Origin: an uncultured Bacilli bacterium
GTDB lineage: Bacteria; Bacillota_I; Bacilli_A; RF39; UBA660
NCBI GenBank assembly: GCA_947598455.1
Contig: CANQFI010000092.1
Span: 1 to 5,919 of the forward strand
Direction: 5' to 3'
DNA length: 5,919 nt
The position numbers and the translations under genes were made by a program. Below are positions 1 to 5,892 of the stretch, piece after piece (position 1 is the stretch's first letter; every line of letters begins with the position of its first letter). The notes under the pieces are model-generated. The model made no database searches and had not been told where the DNA came from. It saw nothing but the letters and a program-made list of their open reading frames with translations.

Positions 1-126
1 TCTAGTAATTTAATTTTATCATTTTTAAAAATCAATAACAACATAATGAAGCTAGAAATCAAGAACTATATAATGTTGGACAAAAAAATATTAATATATT
101 ATAATAAAAAAGAATTAATGGAGTGA
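1..126 (+). CDS. 3' end of an upstream gene (partial, unidentified)
   Basis: The first reading frame is open from the window edge for 41 codons and stops with TGA at 124-126, seven bases before the next start. In DNA this AT-rich a frame open this long is uncommon by chance, and the tight spacing fits the packed layout downstream. The tail is rich in Lys, Ile, Asn and Leu, ends in NKKELME and has no motif I recognise. A well-formed promoter sits inside it, which argues mildly against it being coding or means the promoter is internal to a longer operon. If real, it is probably another surface-polysaccharide gene, but that rests on position only. Confidence 0.4.
   Translation, partial: SSNLILSFLKINNNIMKLEIKNYIMLDKKILIYYNKKELME
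77..105 (+). promoter_or_regulatory. Sigma-A-type promoter for the glycosylation operon
   Basis: TGGACA at 77-82 matches five of six bases of the -35 consensus TTGACA. After a 17-base spacer, which contains an A7 run, comes a perfect -10 TATAAT at 100-105. Transcription would start near 111-113, giving a leader of about 20 bases that holds the ribosome site GGAG at 120-123. No operator-like repeat is evident. AT-rich DNA makes chance -10 boxes common, but a near-consensus -35 at ideal spacing is less so. Confidence 0.6.
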
Positions 127-132
127 GTTATA

Positions 133-1704
133 ATGAAAAAAATAATGGAATTATTAAAAAATCCAAAAATATATATAAAAATACTTATTATATTTTGTTT
201 ACTTATTTCATATGGAGTAATTTTTTTTGAACTATATACAAGTGATAAACTACCATCTAATAGAATCATTAATTTATTTATTATTATTTCTATTATAACT
301 ATAATATTTACAATTGGAATATTATTATATATTAAAAAAGCGAAAACTATTGAAATACATAAATTATTTTTTATTGTGACACTGACATTTGGCATAATAT
401 ATATGGTATTCATTCCTGTTATGTTAGGAACAGATGAGCTACCACATTTTTTAAGGCCATATCAAATAGCAAATGGTGATTTAATTATAGAACATCCTGA
501 AAACAATGATACTACAATACCAACCGATTTAATGGAATTTATAAGTCTGCCAAAAACAAAAGACAGATATACCAAAAAATATTTATTTGAAAAAGTAGAT
601 TATAATAAAACAACAAATATTTGGTATGGTAATGTTACGTCAATGCCAGCATCACCAATAACATATATGCCACAAATTATTGGATTTAAAATAGCCAAAT
701 TATTAGATTTTAGTCCATTTTTTACATTATTAATTGTAAGATTTATGAATTTAATTGTATGGACAATTATAATGACAATAGTTATAAAAATAATTCCATT
801 TTTCAAAAAATCACTATTTGTATTATTTACTGCTCCAGCAACTCTATCATTAGTAAGTACTTGTAGTTACGATGCTTTTTCATCATCATTTATTCTTTTA
901 TTTATAGCATACATTCTAAAAATAAAAATAGATAACAAAGAAATTACAACAAAACAAAAAGTTAATTTAATCGTAATAAGCCTATTATTTTGTACCTTTA
1001 AATTTTTCTATTTTATACTAGAATTTTTAATTTTATTAATTCCAGCAAAGCAATATAAAAATACTAAAAACAAAGTAATACACATATCGATCATGTTACT
1101 AATAAGCATATTAATAAATTTTTTATGGAACAAAATATCATATCCTATGAGTGTTGCTACAAATAGTCCATACATTAAAGACACAGTAATATTTATTTTA
1201 AAAAATCCAATAAAATATATTTTTATTTTTGCAACAACATTTATCAAAAACACATATTACTATTTATCAAATATAATTGCTGGTACCGAAATGTGCTATG
1301 GAACAGTACGTATAAATGATTTATTTATTATTTCTTACTTTGCACTATTTATATACATAGCAATAAAAGAAAATCAAAATCAAAAGTTTGAATTTAAAAA
1401 AATTGAAAAATATTTTATATCGTTTATTATACTTATAATATTTGGTCTAGTAGCTACTAGTTTATATGTTGGATGGACATCATCAGTTATCGGAGTAGGA
1501 GCAAACGAAATTGTTGGTATTCAATCAAGATATTTCTTTGTATTAATTCCACTAATATTAACACTATTTATAAATAATAAAAATAAGAAGAAAATAAAGA
1601 AAGAAAAGATTCAAATCGGGGGGGGTATACTAAATTATGTAATAATTCTTAATATGTTATTAATAATTGATGTTATGAAATCTCTGATTATAACCGTCAT
1701 TTAA
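133..1704 (+). CDS. DUF2142 multi-spanning membrane protein, probable GT-C-type glycosyltransferase
   Basis: This 523-residue protein has roughly twelve hydrophobic segments, beginning at about 15-35, 46-66 and 78-98 and ending at about 463-480 and 499-522. DUF2142 hallmarks are visible: GTDELPHFLRPYQIANGDL at 99-117 just after a membrane segment, YMPQIIG at 178-184, the APATLSLVSTCSYDAFS region at 234-250, and GIQSRYF at 462-468. The acidic pair D101-E102 lies at the start of a long, probably extracellular loop (99-190), where GT-C enzymes carry their catalytic acids. By family it may transfer a sugar from a polyprenyl-phosphate donor to a surface polymer outside the membrane; donor and acceptor are unknown. 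The ATG has GGAG nine bases upstream. It is the first complete gene of the run and ends 18 bases before the GT2 gene. Oddly, codons 496-498 lie in an eight-G run that could switch off the last membrane segment. Family assignment is confident; enzymatic role is inferred. Confidence 0.85.
   Translation: MKKIMELLKNPKIYIKILIIFCLLISYGVIFFELYTSDKLPSNRIINLFIIISIITIIFTIGILLYIKKAKTIEIHKLFFIVTLTFGIIYMVFIPVMLGTDELPHFLRPYQIANGDLIIEHPENNDTTIPTDLMEFISLPKTKDRYTKKYLFEKVDYNKTTNIWYGNVTSMPASPITYMPQIIGFKIAKLLDFSPFFTLLIVRFMNLIVWTIIMTIVIKIIPFFKKSLFVLFTAPATLSLVSTCSYDAFSSSFILLFIAYILKIKIDNKEITTKQKVNLIVISLLFCTFKFFYFILEFLILLIPAKQYKNTKNKVIHISIMLLISILINFLWNKISYPMSVATNSPYIKDTVIFILKNPIKYIFIFATTFIKNTYYYLSNIIAGTEMCYGTVRINDLFIISYFALFIYIAIKENQNQKFEFKKIEKYFISFIILIIFGLVATSLYVGWTSSVIGVGANEIVGIQSRYFFVLIPLILTLFINNKNKKKIKKEKIQIGGGILNYVIILNMLLIIDVMKSLIITVI
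1618..1625 (+). repeat. Homopolymer G8 tract in coding sequence
   Basis: Eight consecutive G encode Gly-Gly plus the first two bases of a third Gly codon (codons 496-498 of the DUF2142 gene). Elsewhere in the window I found no G or C run longer than three. With nine G the frame would read IGGGYTKLCNNS and stop at a TAA (bases 1650-1652 here). With seven G it would read IGGVY and stop at a TAA (1631-1633 here). Either change removes the final hydrophobic segment. Poly-G tracts of this kind drive slipped-strand phase variation of surface genes in other bacteria; whether this one varies cannot be seen from one sequence. Confidence 0.9.
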
Positions 1705-1722
1705 AAAGGAGCGAATAGAACA

Positions 1723-2454
1723 ATGAAAAACAATAAAATATTAATAATCATTCCAGCCTATAATGAAGAAGAAAATATTGAAAAAACAGTAAATGAAATT
1801 GAAAAATACACTAAAAATAAAAAAATAAAAATTGATGTTATTGTAATAAATGATGGCTCAGCAGATAATACAGAGGAAATATTATGTAAAAACAACATTC
1901 CACATATTACACTAATTAACAATTTAGGAATAGGTGGTGCTGTCCAAACAGGATATAAATATGCTTATGAAAATAATTATGATATAGCAGTTCAATATGA
2001 TGCAGATGGACAACATGATATAAAATATATAGAAGATATAATCAATCCAATAATAGATGAACAATATGATTGTGTAATTGGTTCAAGATTTATCGATAAT
2101 AAATTAGAAGGTTTTAAATCAACTAAAACTAGAAGAATGGGAATTAATCTAATCTCAGCTGCCATTAAACTAAGAACTCATAAAAAAATTTATGATACAA
2201 CATCTGGATTCAGAGCATCAGGAAAAGAAGTAATAAAATTATTTGCCAATAACTATCCAACTGAATATCCAGAACCGATTACTAATATGATTCTTTTAAA
2301 AGAAAAATTCACAGTTAAAGAAGTACCAGTAATAATGCGTGAAAGAGCAGCTGGTCAATCATCAATCAGAAGTTGGAAAAATATTTATTATATGGTTAAT
2401 GTTTTATTATCTATATTATTAATATCTTACAAAGGAGGTAAAATAAATGAGTAA
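1723..2454 (+). CDS. Family 2 glycosyltransferase, polyprenyl-phosphate sugar synthase-like
   Basis: This 243-residue protein has the GT2 (GT-A fold) layout of dolichyl-phosphate mannose synthase-like enzymes. PAYNEEEN at 11-18 begins the nucleotide-binding fold, INDGS at 42-46 carries the nucleotide-binding Asp, and DADGQH at 93-98 holds the metal-binding DxD. GSRF at 120-123, DTTSGFR at 158-164 and RERAAGQSS at 206-214 follow the usual order. It should work on the cytoplasmic face, moving a sugar from a nucleotide donor to undecaprenyl phosphate; the sugar cannot be read from sequence. The protein lacks the C-terminal membrane domain of GtrB/CsbB-type synthases; only one hydrophobic stretch (about 222-236) could touch the membrane. 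The adjoining DUF2304 protein may supply an anchor. AAAGGAG at 1705-1711 precedes the ATG by 11 bases, and the 3' end overlaps the next gene by eight bases. Direct transfer to a lipid-linked glycan is the main alternative. Confidence 0.88.
   Translation: MKNNKILIIIPAYNEEENIEKTVNEIEKYTKNKKIKIDVIVINDGSADNTEEILCKNNIPHITLINNLGIGGAVQTGYKYAYENNYDIAVQYDADGQHDIKYIEDIINPIIDEQYDCVIGSRFIDNKLEGFKSTKTRRMGINLISAAIKLRTHKKIYDTTSGFRASGKEVIKLFANNYPTEYPEPITNMILLKEKFTVKEVPVIMRERAAGQSSIRSWKNIYYMVNVLLSILLISYKGGKINE
2431..2438 (+). promoter_or_regulatory. Strong ribosome site for the DUF2304 gene, inside the GT2 gene
   Basis: AAAGGAGG lies eight bases before ATG 2447 and within the last codons of the GT2 gene, where it encodes part of YKGGK. 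It is one of the best Shine-Dalgarno matches in the window and fixes the start of the short downstream gene despite the overlap. Confidence 0.8.
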
Positions 2455-2788
2455 TACATTGAGATTTTTTCTATTAATATTTTCATTATTCTTATTTATT
2501 TTAGTATCCGCAGTTTTAAAAAAAGGTAAAATACCTGTTAGATTTGCAACTCTTTGGTATATTCCATCAATAATAACGCTAATAATAGCATTAATTCCTA
2601 ATGATTTATCAAGTTTTCTTACCTTTTTTGGCTTTGAAACACTATCAAATCTAATAATTGCTATCTTTATTGCTTTATTATTTTTTATAACTTTAATTCT
2701 AACTATTATTATATCTAATCAAAGAAAACTAATAAGATTATTAATTCAAGAAACATCAATGCTAAAGAGTAAAATTAACAATGAATAA
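2447..2788 (+). CDS. DUF2304 small membrane protein
   Basis: This is a 113-residue protein with three hydrophobic segments (about 5-24, 36-52 and 66-89), followed by a charged amphipathic tail (QRKLIRLLIQETSMLKSK at 92-109) that may form a short coiled coil. The pattern matches DUF2304 proteins: a first helix, a basic turn (KKGKIP, 25-30), an aromatic LWYIPS at 36-41, an IP turn at 50-51, then GFETLSNLI at 62-70. The function of the family is not established. It commonly accompanies GT2 glycosyltransferases, and here it overlaps the GT2 gene upstream and the GT4 gene downstream by eight bases each, suggesting coupled translation. A plausible role is a membrane partner or anchor for the soluble GT2 enzyme, which is inference from context. 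Flipping the lipid-linked sugar, as GtrA does, is an alternative; GtrA usually has four helices. Confidence 0.8.
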   Translation: MSNTLRFFLLIFSLFLFILVSAVLKKGKIPVRFATLWYIPSIITLIIALIPNDLSSFLTFFGFETLSNLIIAIFIALLFFITLILTIIISNQRKLIRLLIQETSMLKSKINNE

Positions 2789-3914
2789 AATAATAATTTT
2801 TCAAGGATATTATCTGCCATTCCTAGGTGGAATAGAAAGATATACCCAAAACCTAAGTAAAGAATTAATAAGACAAGGTTATGAAGTAACAATTGTATGT
2901 TCTAATCACGATAACTTACCTGATGAAGAAGAAACAGAAGGAATAAAAGTATATCGTCTTCCAGTTTATAACATATTTAAAAATAGATATCCAATTATAA
3001 AGAAAAATAAAAAATATAAAGAAATATGGCAAAAAATATCTAGTAACAATTATGATTTTATAATATGCCAAACAAGATTTCATTTAACTACATTAGAGGG
3101 TATTAAACTTAGTAAAGAAAAAAAATTACCAATAATTTGTTTAGATCATGGAAGTTCTCATTTCACCGTCAACAATAAAATATTAGATTTTCTAGGTGAA
3201 AAATATGAACATGCCTTAACAAATAAAGTTAAAAAAAGTATTAAAAACTTTTATGGTGTATCAAATAGATGTGTAGAATGGCTTAAGCATTTTAAAATTG
3301 AAGCAAGAGGCGTAATATATAATTCAATAGACGATAAAATATACGAAGAAAATAAAGATAAATTTTATCCAGTCAAAAAGAACAAAACAATAATAACTTA
3401 TTCCGGTAGATTAATAAAAGAAAAAGGTTTATATTTATTATGTGCTGCTTTTGAAAGATTAAAAAAAGAATATAAAAATATAGAATTATATATTGCCGGA
3501 GATGGACCAATATATAATGATTTAGTAGAAAAATATGGTAAGAACGTTAATTTTCTAGGTAAATTAGCTTTTAATGACTTAATCTCATTATATAATTCTA
3601 CAGATATATTTGTTTATCCATCAATGTATGCCGAAGGACTTCCAACATCAATATTAGAAGCCGGAATATTTAACTGTGCTGTAATAGCAACTGATAGAGG
3701 AGGAACCATTGAAGTAATTAATAATGGTGAAAACGGCATAATAATGGAAGAAAATGAAGAATCTCTTTATAATTCAATTAAAGAATTATTAGATAATAAA
3801 GATCTAATAAAAAAATATAAAGCCAATATTCATAAAACAATAATGAAAAACTTTACCTGGAAAGAAACAACTAAAAGATTAATAAAAGAAATAAAAAAAA
3901 TAAAAGAAAAATAA
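2781..3914 (+). CDS. Family 4 glycosyltransferase (GT-B fold)
   Basis: This 377-residue protein is the usual length for GT4 enzymes and shows both Rossmann-like halves. The N-terminal half has the acceptor-side GGIERY at 16-21 followed by a helix and VTIVCSN at 36-42. The C-terminal half has SGRLIKEKG at 208-216, with the basic residues that contact the donor phosphates, IAGDGP at 238-243, FLGKL at 258-262 and EGLPTSILE at 285-293, the EX7E motif. No membrane segment is visible, so it should be cytoplasmic or peripheral, adding a sugar from a nucleotide donor to a lipid-linked surface glycan. Donor and linkage cannot be told from sequence. The ATG has only a weak ribosome site (AAAGAG, 2764-2769) and overlaps the DUF2304 gene by eight bases, so reinitiation by upstream ribosomes probably matters. 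The last dozen residues are nearly all Lys, Ile and Glu. Confidence 0.92.
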   Translation: MNKIIIFQGYYLPFLGGIERYTQNLSKELIRQGYEVTIVCSNHDNLPDEEETEGIKVYRLPVYNIFKNRYPIIKKNKKYKEIWQKISSNNYDFIICQTRFHLTTLEGIKLSKEKKLPIICLDHGSSHFTVNNKILDFLGEKYEHALTNKVKKSIKNFYGVSNRCVEWLKHFKIEARGVIYNSIDDKIYEENKDKFYPVKKNKTIITYSGRLIKEKGLYLLCAAFERLKKEYKNIELYIAGDGPIYNDLVEKYGKNVNFLGKLAFNDLISLYNSTDIFVYPSMYAEGLPTSILEAGIFNCAVIATDRGGTIEVINNGENGIIMEENEESLYNSIKELLDNKDLIKKYKANIHKTIMKNFTWKETTKRLIKEIKKIKEK

Positions 3915-3940
3915 CTATATAGAAGAAACGAGGAAGACAA

Positions 3941-4387
3941 ATGAAAAAGAAAAAAGCAATATCACAAAATAATTCCCAAAAACCTTCTAGTAATAACAAA
4001 AAAATTAAAGAAGAAAACAAGGAGAAAAAAGTAATGATTAAGTTTTTATTAGTAGCAGTATATTTAACATTAAGTGTATCAGGTTTAATATTATATAAAT
4101 ATGGAGCAAATAAATCATTTGAAATATCATTAGCAGGAAATGTATTTAGCATGAAGATAAGTTTAATATCCATTTTAGGTCTAGCATGTTATTTATTTAG
4201 TTTCTTACTATATATGATAATATTACCTAAGTTTAATATAAGTTATATAATGCCAATAACATCTGGAATAACATATATTGGAACATTTATTTTATCATAT
4301 TTAGTATTAAACGAAAGACTAACAACTAATGGAATAATTGGTGCTGTTATAATACTATTCGGAATTATTATCATAAATATAAAATAG
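3941..4387 (+). CDS. EamA/SMR-like four-helix transporter, possible lipid-linked sugar flippase subunit
   Basis: The 148 residues comprise a hydrophilic Lys/Asn-rich head (1-31) and four hydrophobic segments at about 33-53, 74-94, 100-122 and 128-147. SGLILYKYG at 47-55, the Pro-containing third helix (IMPITSGITYIGTF, 103-116), LNERLTTNGIIGA at 123-135 and the Gly-rich last helix follow the half-length EamA pattern seen in ArnE/ArnF-type proteins. The membrane Glu near residue 14 of SMR drug exporters is absent, favouring a lipid-linked sugar or metabolite over drugs. Such small proteins work as dimers. Located just after two glycosyltransferases and before a terminator, it is a reasonable flippase for the lipid-phosphate sugar made upstream, which is inference. 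GAGGAAG (3930-3936) precedes the ATG. A second start at 4034 with a better ribosome site would give 117 residues, the normal length, without the head. Confidence 0.8.
   Translation: MKKKKAISQNNSQKPSSNNKKIKEENKEKKVMIKFLLVAVYLTLSVSGLILYKYGANKSFEISLAGNVFSMKISLISILGLACYLFSFLLYMIILPKFNISYIMPITSGITYIGTFILSYLVLNERLTTNGIIGAVIILFGIIIINIK
4019..4024 (+). promoter_or_regulatory. Internal ribosome site supporting an alternative start at 4034
   Basis: AAGGAG lies nine bases before ATG 4034 (Met32 of the EamA/SMR-like gene). Starting there removes the charged 31-residue head and leaves a 117-residue protein starting directly at the first membrane helix. It may be the true start, a second start, or a by-chance product of Lys/Glu codons. 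Confidence 0.45.
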
Positions 4388-4428
4388 AAAAAGCAATTAG
4401 CATACTTAACATGCTTAATTGCTTTTTT
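4388..4428 (+). terminator. Intrinsic terminator ending the five-gene run
   Basis: AAAAAGCAATTA at 4388-4399 pairs with TAATTGCTTTTT at 4416-4427. The upper stem GCAT (4400-4403) pairs with ATGC (4411-4414), leaving T4415 bulged and a seven-base loop. The hairpin begins directly after the TAG stop and ends in a T6 run (4423-4428). It separates the run from the Wzy-like gene. Confidence 0.88.
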
Positions 4429-4450
4429 ATTATTTAAAAATTATATTGTA

Positions 4451-4459
4451 TGTTATACT
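4451..4459 (+). promoter_or_regulatory. Extended -10 promoter for the Wzy-like gene
   Basis: TGTTATACT is an extended -10 (TGn followed by TATACT, five of six). No good -35 is seen at the right spacing (TATTTA at 4431-4436), which an extended -10 can tolerate. Transcription would start near 4466, giving a very short leader that begins at or inside the ribosome site AAGGTG (4465-4470). An alternative -10, TATATT at 4442-4447, with TTGCTT at 4419-4424 in the terminator stem as -35, would give a longer leader. Confidence 0.4.
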
Positions 4460-4477
4460 TAAACAAGGTGAAGTAAA

Positions 4478-5767
4478 ATGCAGTATAAAATAACTAATAC
4501 AATAAAATACTTATTATTAATATTATTGCTTTTTATTCCTTTTAGAGAAATATTAAGTCTATACTTAGGCAATTATATAAAAATAATATCTGATTTAATT
4601 GTTATAGTTATTTTTCTAATTAGTGTCTTTAATAAAAAAATAAAGTTAGAATTCAAAAAGATTGATATAATATTTATATTATTTTTAATAATTGGTTTTA
4701 TAAGTACTATTTTTATTAATAAATATAATTTATCTACATATATTATCCAAATAAGAAGTATTGCTATATATTACATTTTATATTTTATTTTACGCAACTA
4801 TAAATTCAAAAAAGATGATTTAAACTTATTTAATAATGCTTTAAAAATTATAGCTATAGTCTTATTTGTATTATCAATAACAGAAATAATTTTTAATAAA
4901 ATGATTTTATTTCCAAAACAATGGGCTACTAGTATTAGATATGCTGATAATTATCTAAGAAGTTATAGTCTATTTAACAATCCAAATTCTTTTGCTATAT
5001 TTACTTTATTTACTTATATATTTTTAAATGAATTTGATAATAAAAATAATTATCTAATAAACATTTTACTTACTGTTAGTATTCTACTTACAATGTCTAG
5101 AAGTACAATCTTATTCTTTGTAATTTACTTAGCATATAATTTTTTTAAAAAAAACTATCAAATAAAGAAAAAATTAATTCCTATCATATGTGGCATTATA
5201 GTAGCATTATCAGTTAATGTTTTAAAAAATGCTATTAATTATGATAATTCAAGACAAAATACTATTGATGATGAAATCGCCGAAGAATTAAAAGATGATT
5301 ACCATAATACTGAAATAAGTGATTCTTTAATTGATCGCTTCGGAGAATTAAAAAGTAAAAATATTTTAAACAGTAGTTCTTACAATGGGCGAATATATAG
5401 TATTTTAAAAGGATTAGAAATATTTTTAGATCATCCTTTAATTGGTACTGGTTTTGGTTCTTATGGTTCCTCAGCTAGTTTCTTTACTACTTCTAAAATA
5501 TACGAGCATTATGATATAAGAGAAGATTTCTACGCAGATAATGATTATATAAAAGTTTTAGTTGAAACAGGTCTAATAGGTTTTATAATATACATTTTAT
5601 TCTGTTTATTATTAATACTAGAAAATAAAAAAAGTATTATTATAATCTTAATATTTTTAGGTTATGGCCTATTTATTAATAACTTTGAAACACAAGCTTT
5701 AACATTTTTATTTTACTTAATTATATCTATAAATTTTCAAAACACTAAGAGTATTGAAAAAAAATAG
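4478..5767 (+). CDS. Wzy/O-antigen-ligase family polysaccharide polymerase or ligase
   Basis: This 429-residue membrane protein has about eleven hydrophobic segments and a large, probably extracellular loop (about 250-357), the layout of the Wzy_C/WaaL family. Typical motifs are RSYSLFNNPNSFA at 161-173, LTMSRST at 204-210, the GRIYSILKGLEIFLDHPLIG stretch from 304 with GTGFGSYG to 330, and DNDYIKVLVETGLIG at 354-368. Such proteins join lipid-linked repeat units outside the membrane or pass glycans to an acceptor. The catalytic-type His found at the HN position of WaaL ligases is replaced by D354, and no lipid A exists in a Gram-positive-type cell, so repeat-unit polymerase is the better guess. 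The loop has an acidic stretch (IDDEIAEELKDDYH, 263-276). AAGGTG at 4465-4470 sits seven bases before the ATG. The gene lies between two terminators and so appears to be transcribed alone. Which glycan it acts on is not visible. Confidence 0.87.
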   Translation: MQYKITNTIKYLLLILLLFIPFREILSLYLGNYIKIISDLIVIVIFLISVFNKKIKLEFKKIDIIFILFLIIGFISTIFINKYNLSTYIIQIRSIAIYYILYFILRNYKFKKDDLNLFNNALKIIAIVLFVLSITEIIFNKMILFPKQWATSIRYADNYLRSYSLFNNPNSFAIFTLFTYIFLNEFDNKNNYLINILLTVSILLTMSRSTILFFVIYLAYNFFKKNYQIKKKLIPIICGIIVALSVNVLKNAINYDNSRQNTIDDEIAEELKDDYHNTEISDSLIDRFGELKSKNILNSSSYNGRIYSILKGLEIFLDHPLIGTGFGSYGSSASFFTTSKIYEHYDIREDFYADNDYIKVLVETGLIGFIIYILFCLLLILENKKSIIIILIFLGYGLFINNFETQALTFLFYLIISINFQNTKSIEKK

Positions 5768-5770
5768 TCT

Positions 5771-5796
5771 AAAATGGATTTCAAAATCCATTTTTT
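5771..5796 (+). terminator. Intrinsic terminator after the Wzy-like gene
   Basis: AAAATGGATT at 5771-5780 pairs perfectly with AATCCATTTT at 5785-5794 around a TCAA loop, followed by further T (the T6 run is 5791-5796). It starts three bases after the TAG stop. The stem is AT-rich, as expected for this genome. Confidence 0.85.
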
Positions 5797-5847
5797 ATAT
5801 TAAATAAATGTAAAAGAAATTTACTCAACTTTTCTTTTCTCTTAAAA

Positions 5848-5858
5848 TATGATATAAA
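5848..5858 (+). promoter_or_regulatory. Possible -10 region for the next gene
   Basis: Two overlapping -10-like hexamers occur, TATGAT at 5848-5853 and TATAAA at 5853-5858. The matching -35 for the first would be TCAACT (5825-5830), only three of six. The position fits, between a terminator and a well-placed ribosome site, but the DNA is so AT-rich that the boxes themselves prove little. Confidence 0.3.
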
Positions 5859-5892
5859 TAAAACATAAATAAATACGAGGAGTACTTTTTTT

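Noticed and set aside
129..134. TATAAT overlapping the start codon of the DUF2142 gene
   Set aside because: Transcription from it would start inside the gene and lose the ribosome site; the 100-105 box has a proper -35.
221..228. T8 run in the DUF2142 gene, and A8 runs at 5147-5154 and 5757-5764 in the Wzy-like gene, as slippage switches
   Set aside because: A or T runs of this length are expected in DNA this AT-rich, unlike the G8 run. They could slip, but nothing singles them out.
99..413. Minus-strand open frame of 104 codons opposite the DUF2142 gene start
   Set aside because: It is hydrophobic and Ile/Asn-rich because it mirrors a membrane-protein gene, has no family features, and overlaps a well-supported gene and its promoter.
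600..1253. Two minus-strand open frames (600-806 and 1008-1253) inside the DUF2142 gene
   Set aside because: They are antisense shadows of a gene with clear family motifs; no ribosome-site or motif support was seen.
3871..4173. Minus-strand open frame across the GT4/EamA junction
   Set aside because: Its Phe/Leu runs are the complement of Lys/Glu codons in the two + strand genes; it overlaps both.
4388..4428. Inverted repeat as an operator or recombination site
   Set aside because: Position right after a stop codon, a G/C-containing stem and a trailing T run make it an ordinary intrinsic terminator.
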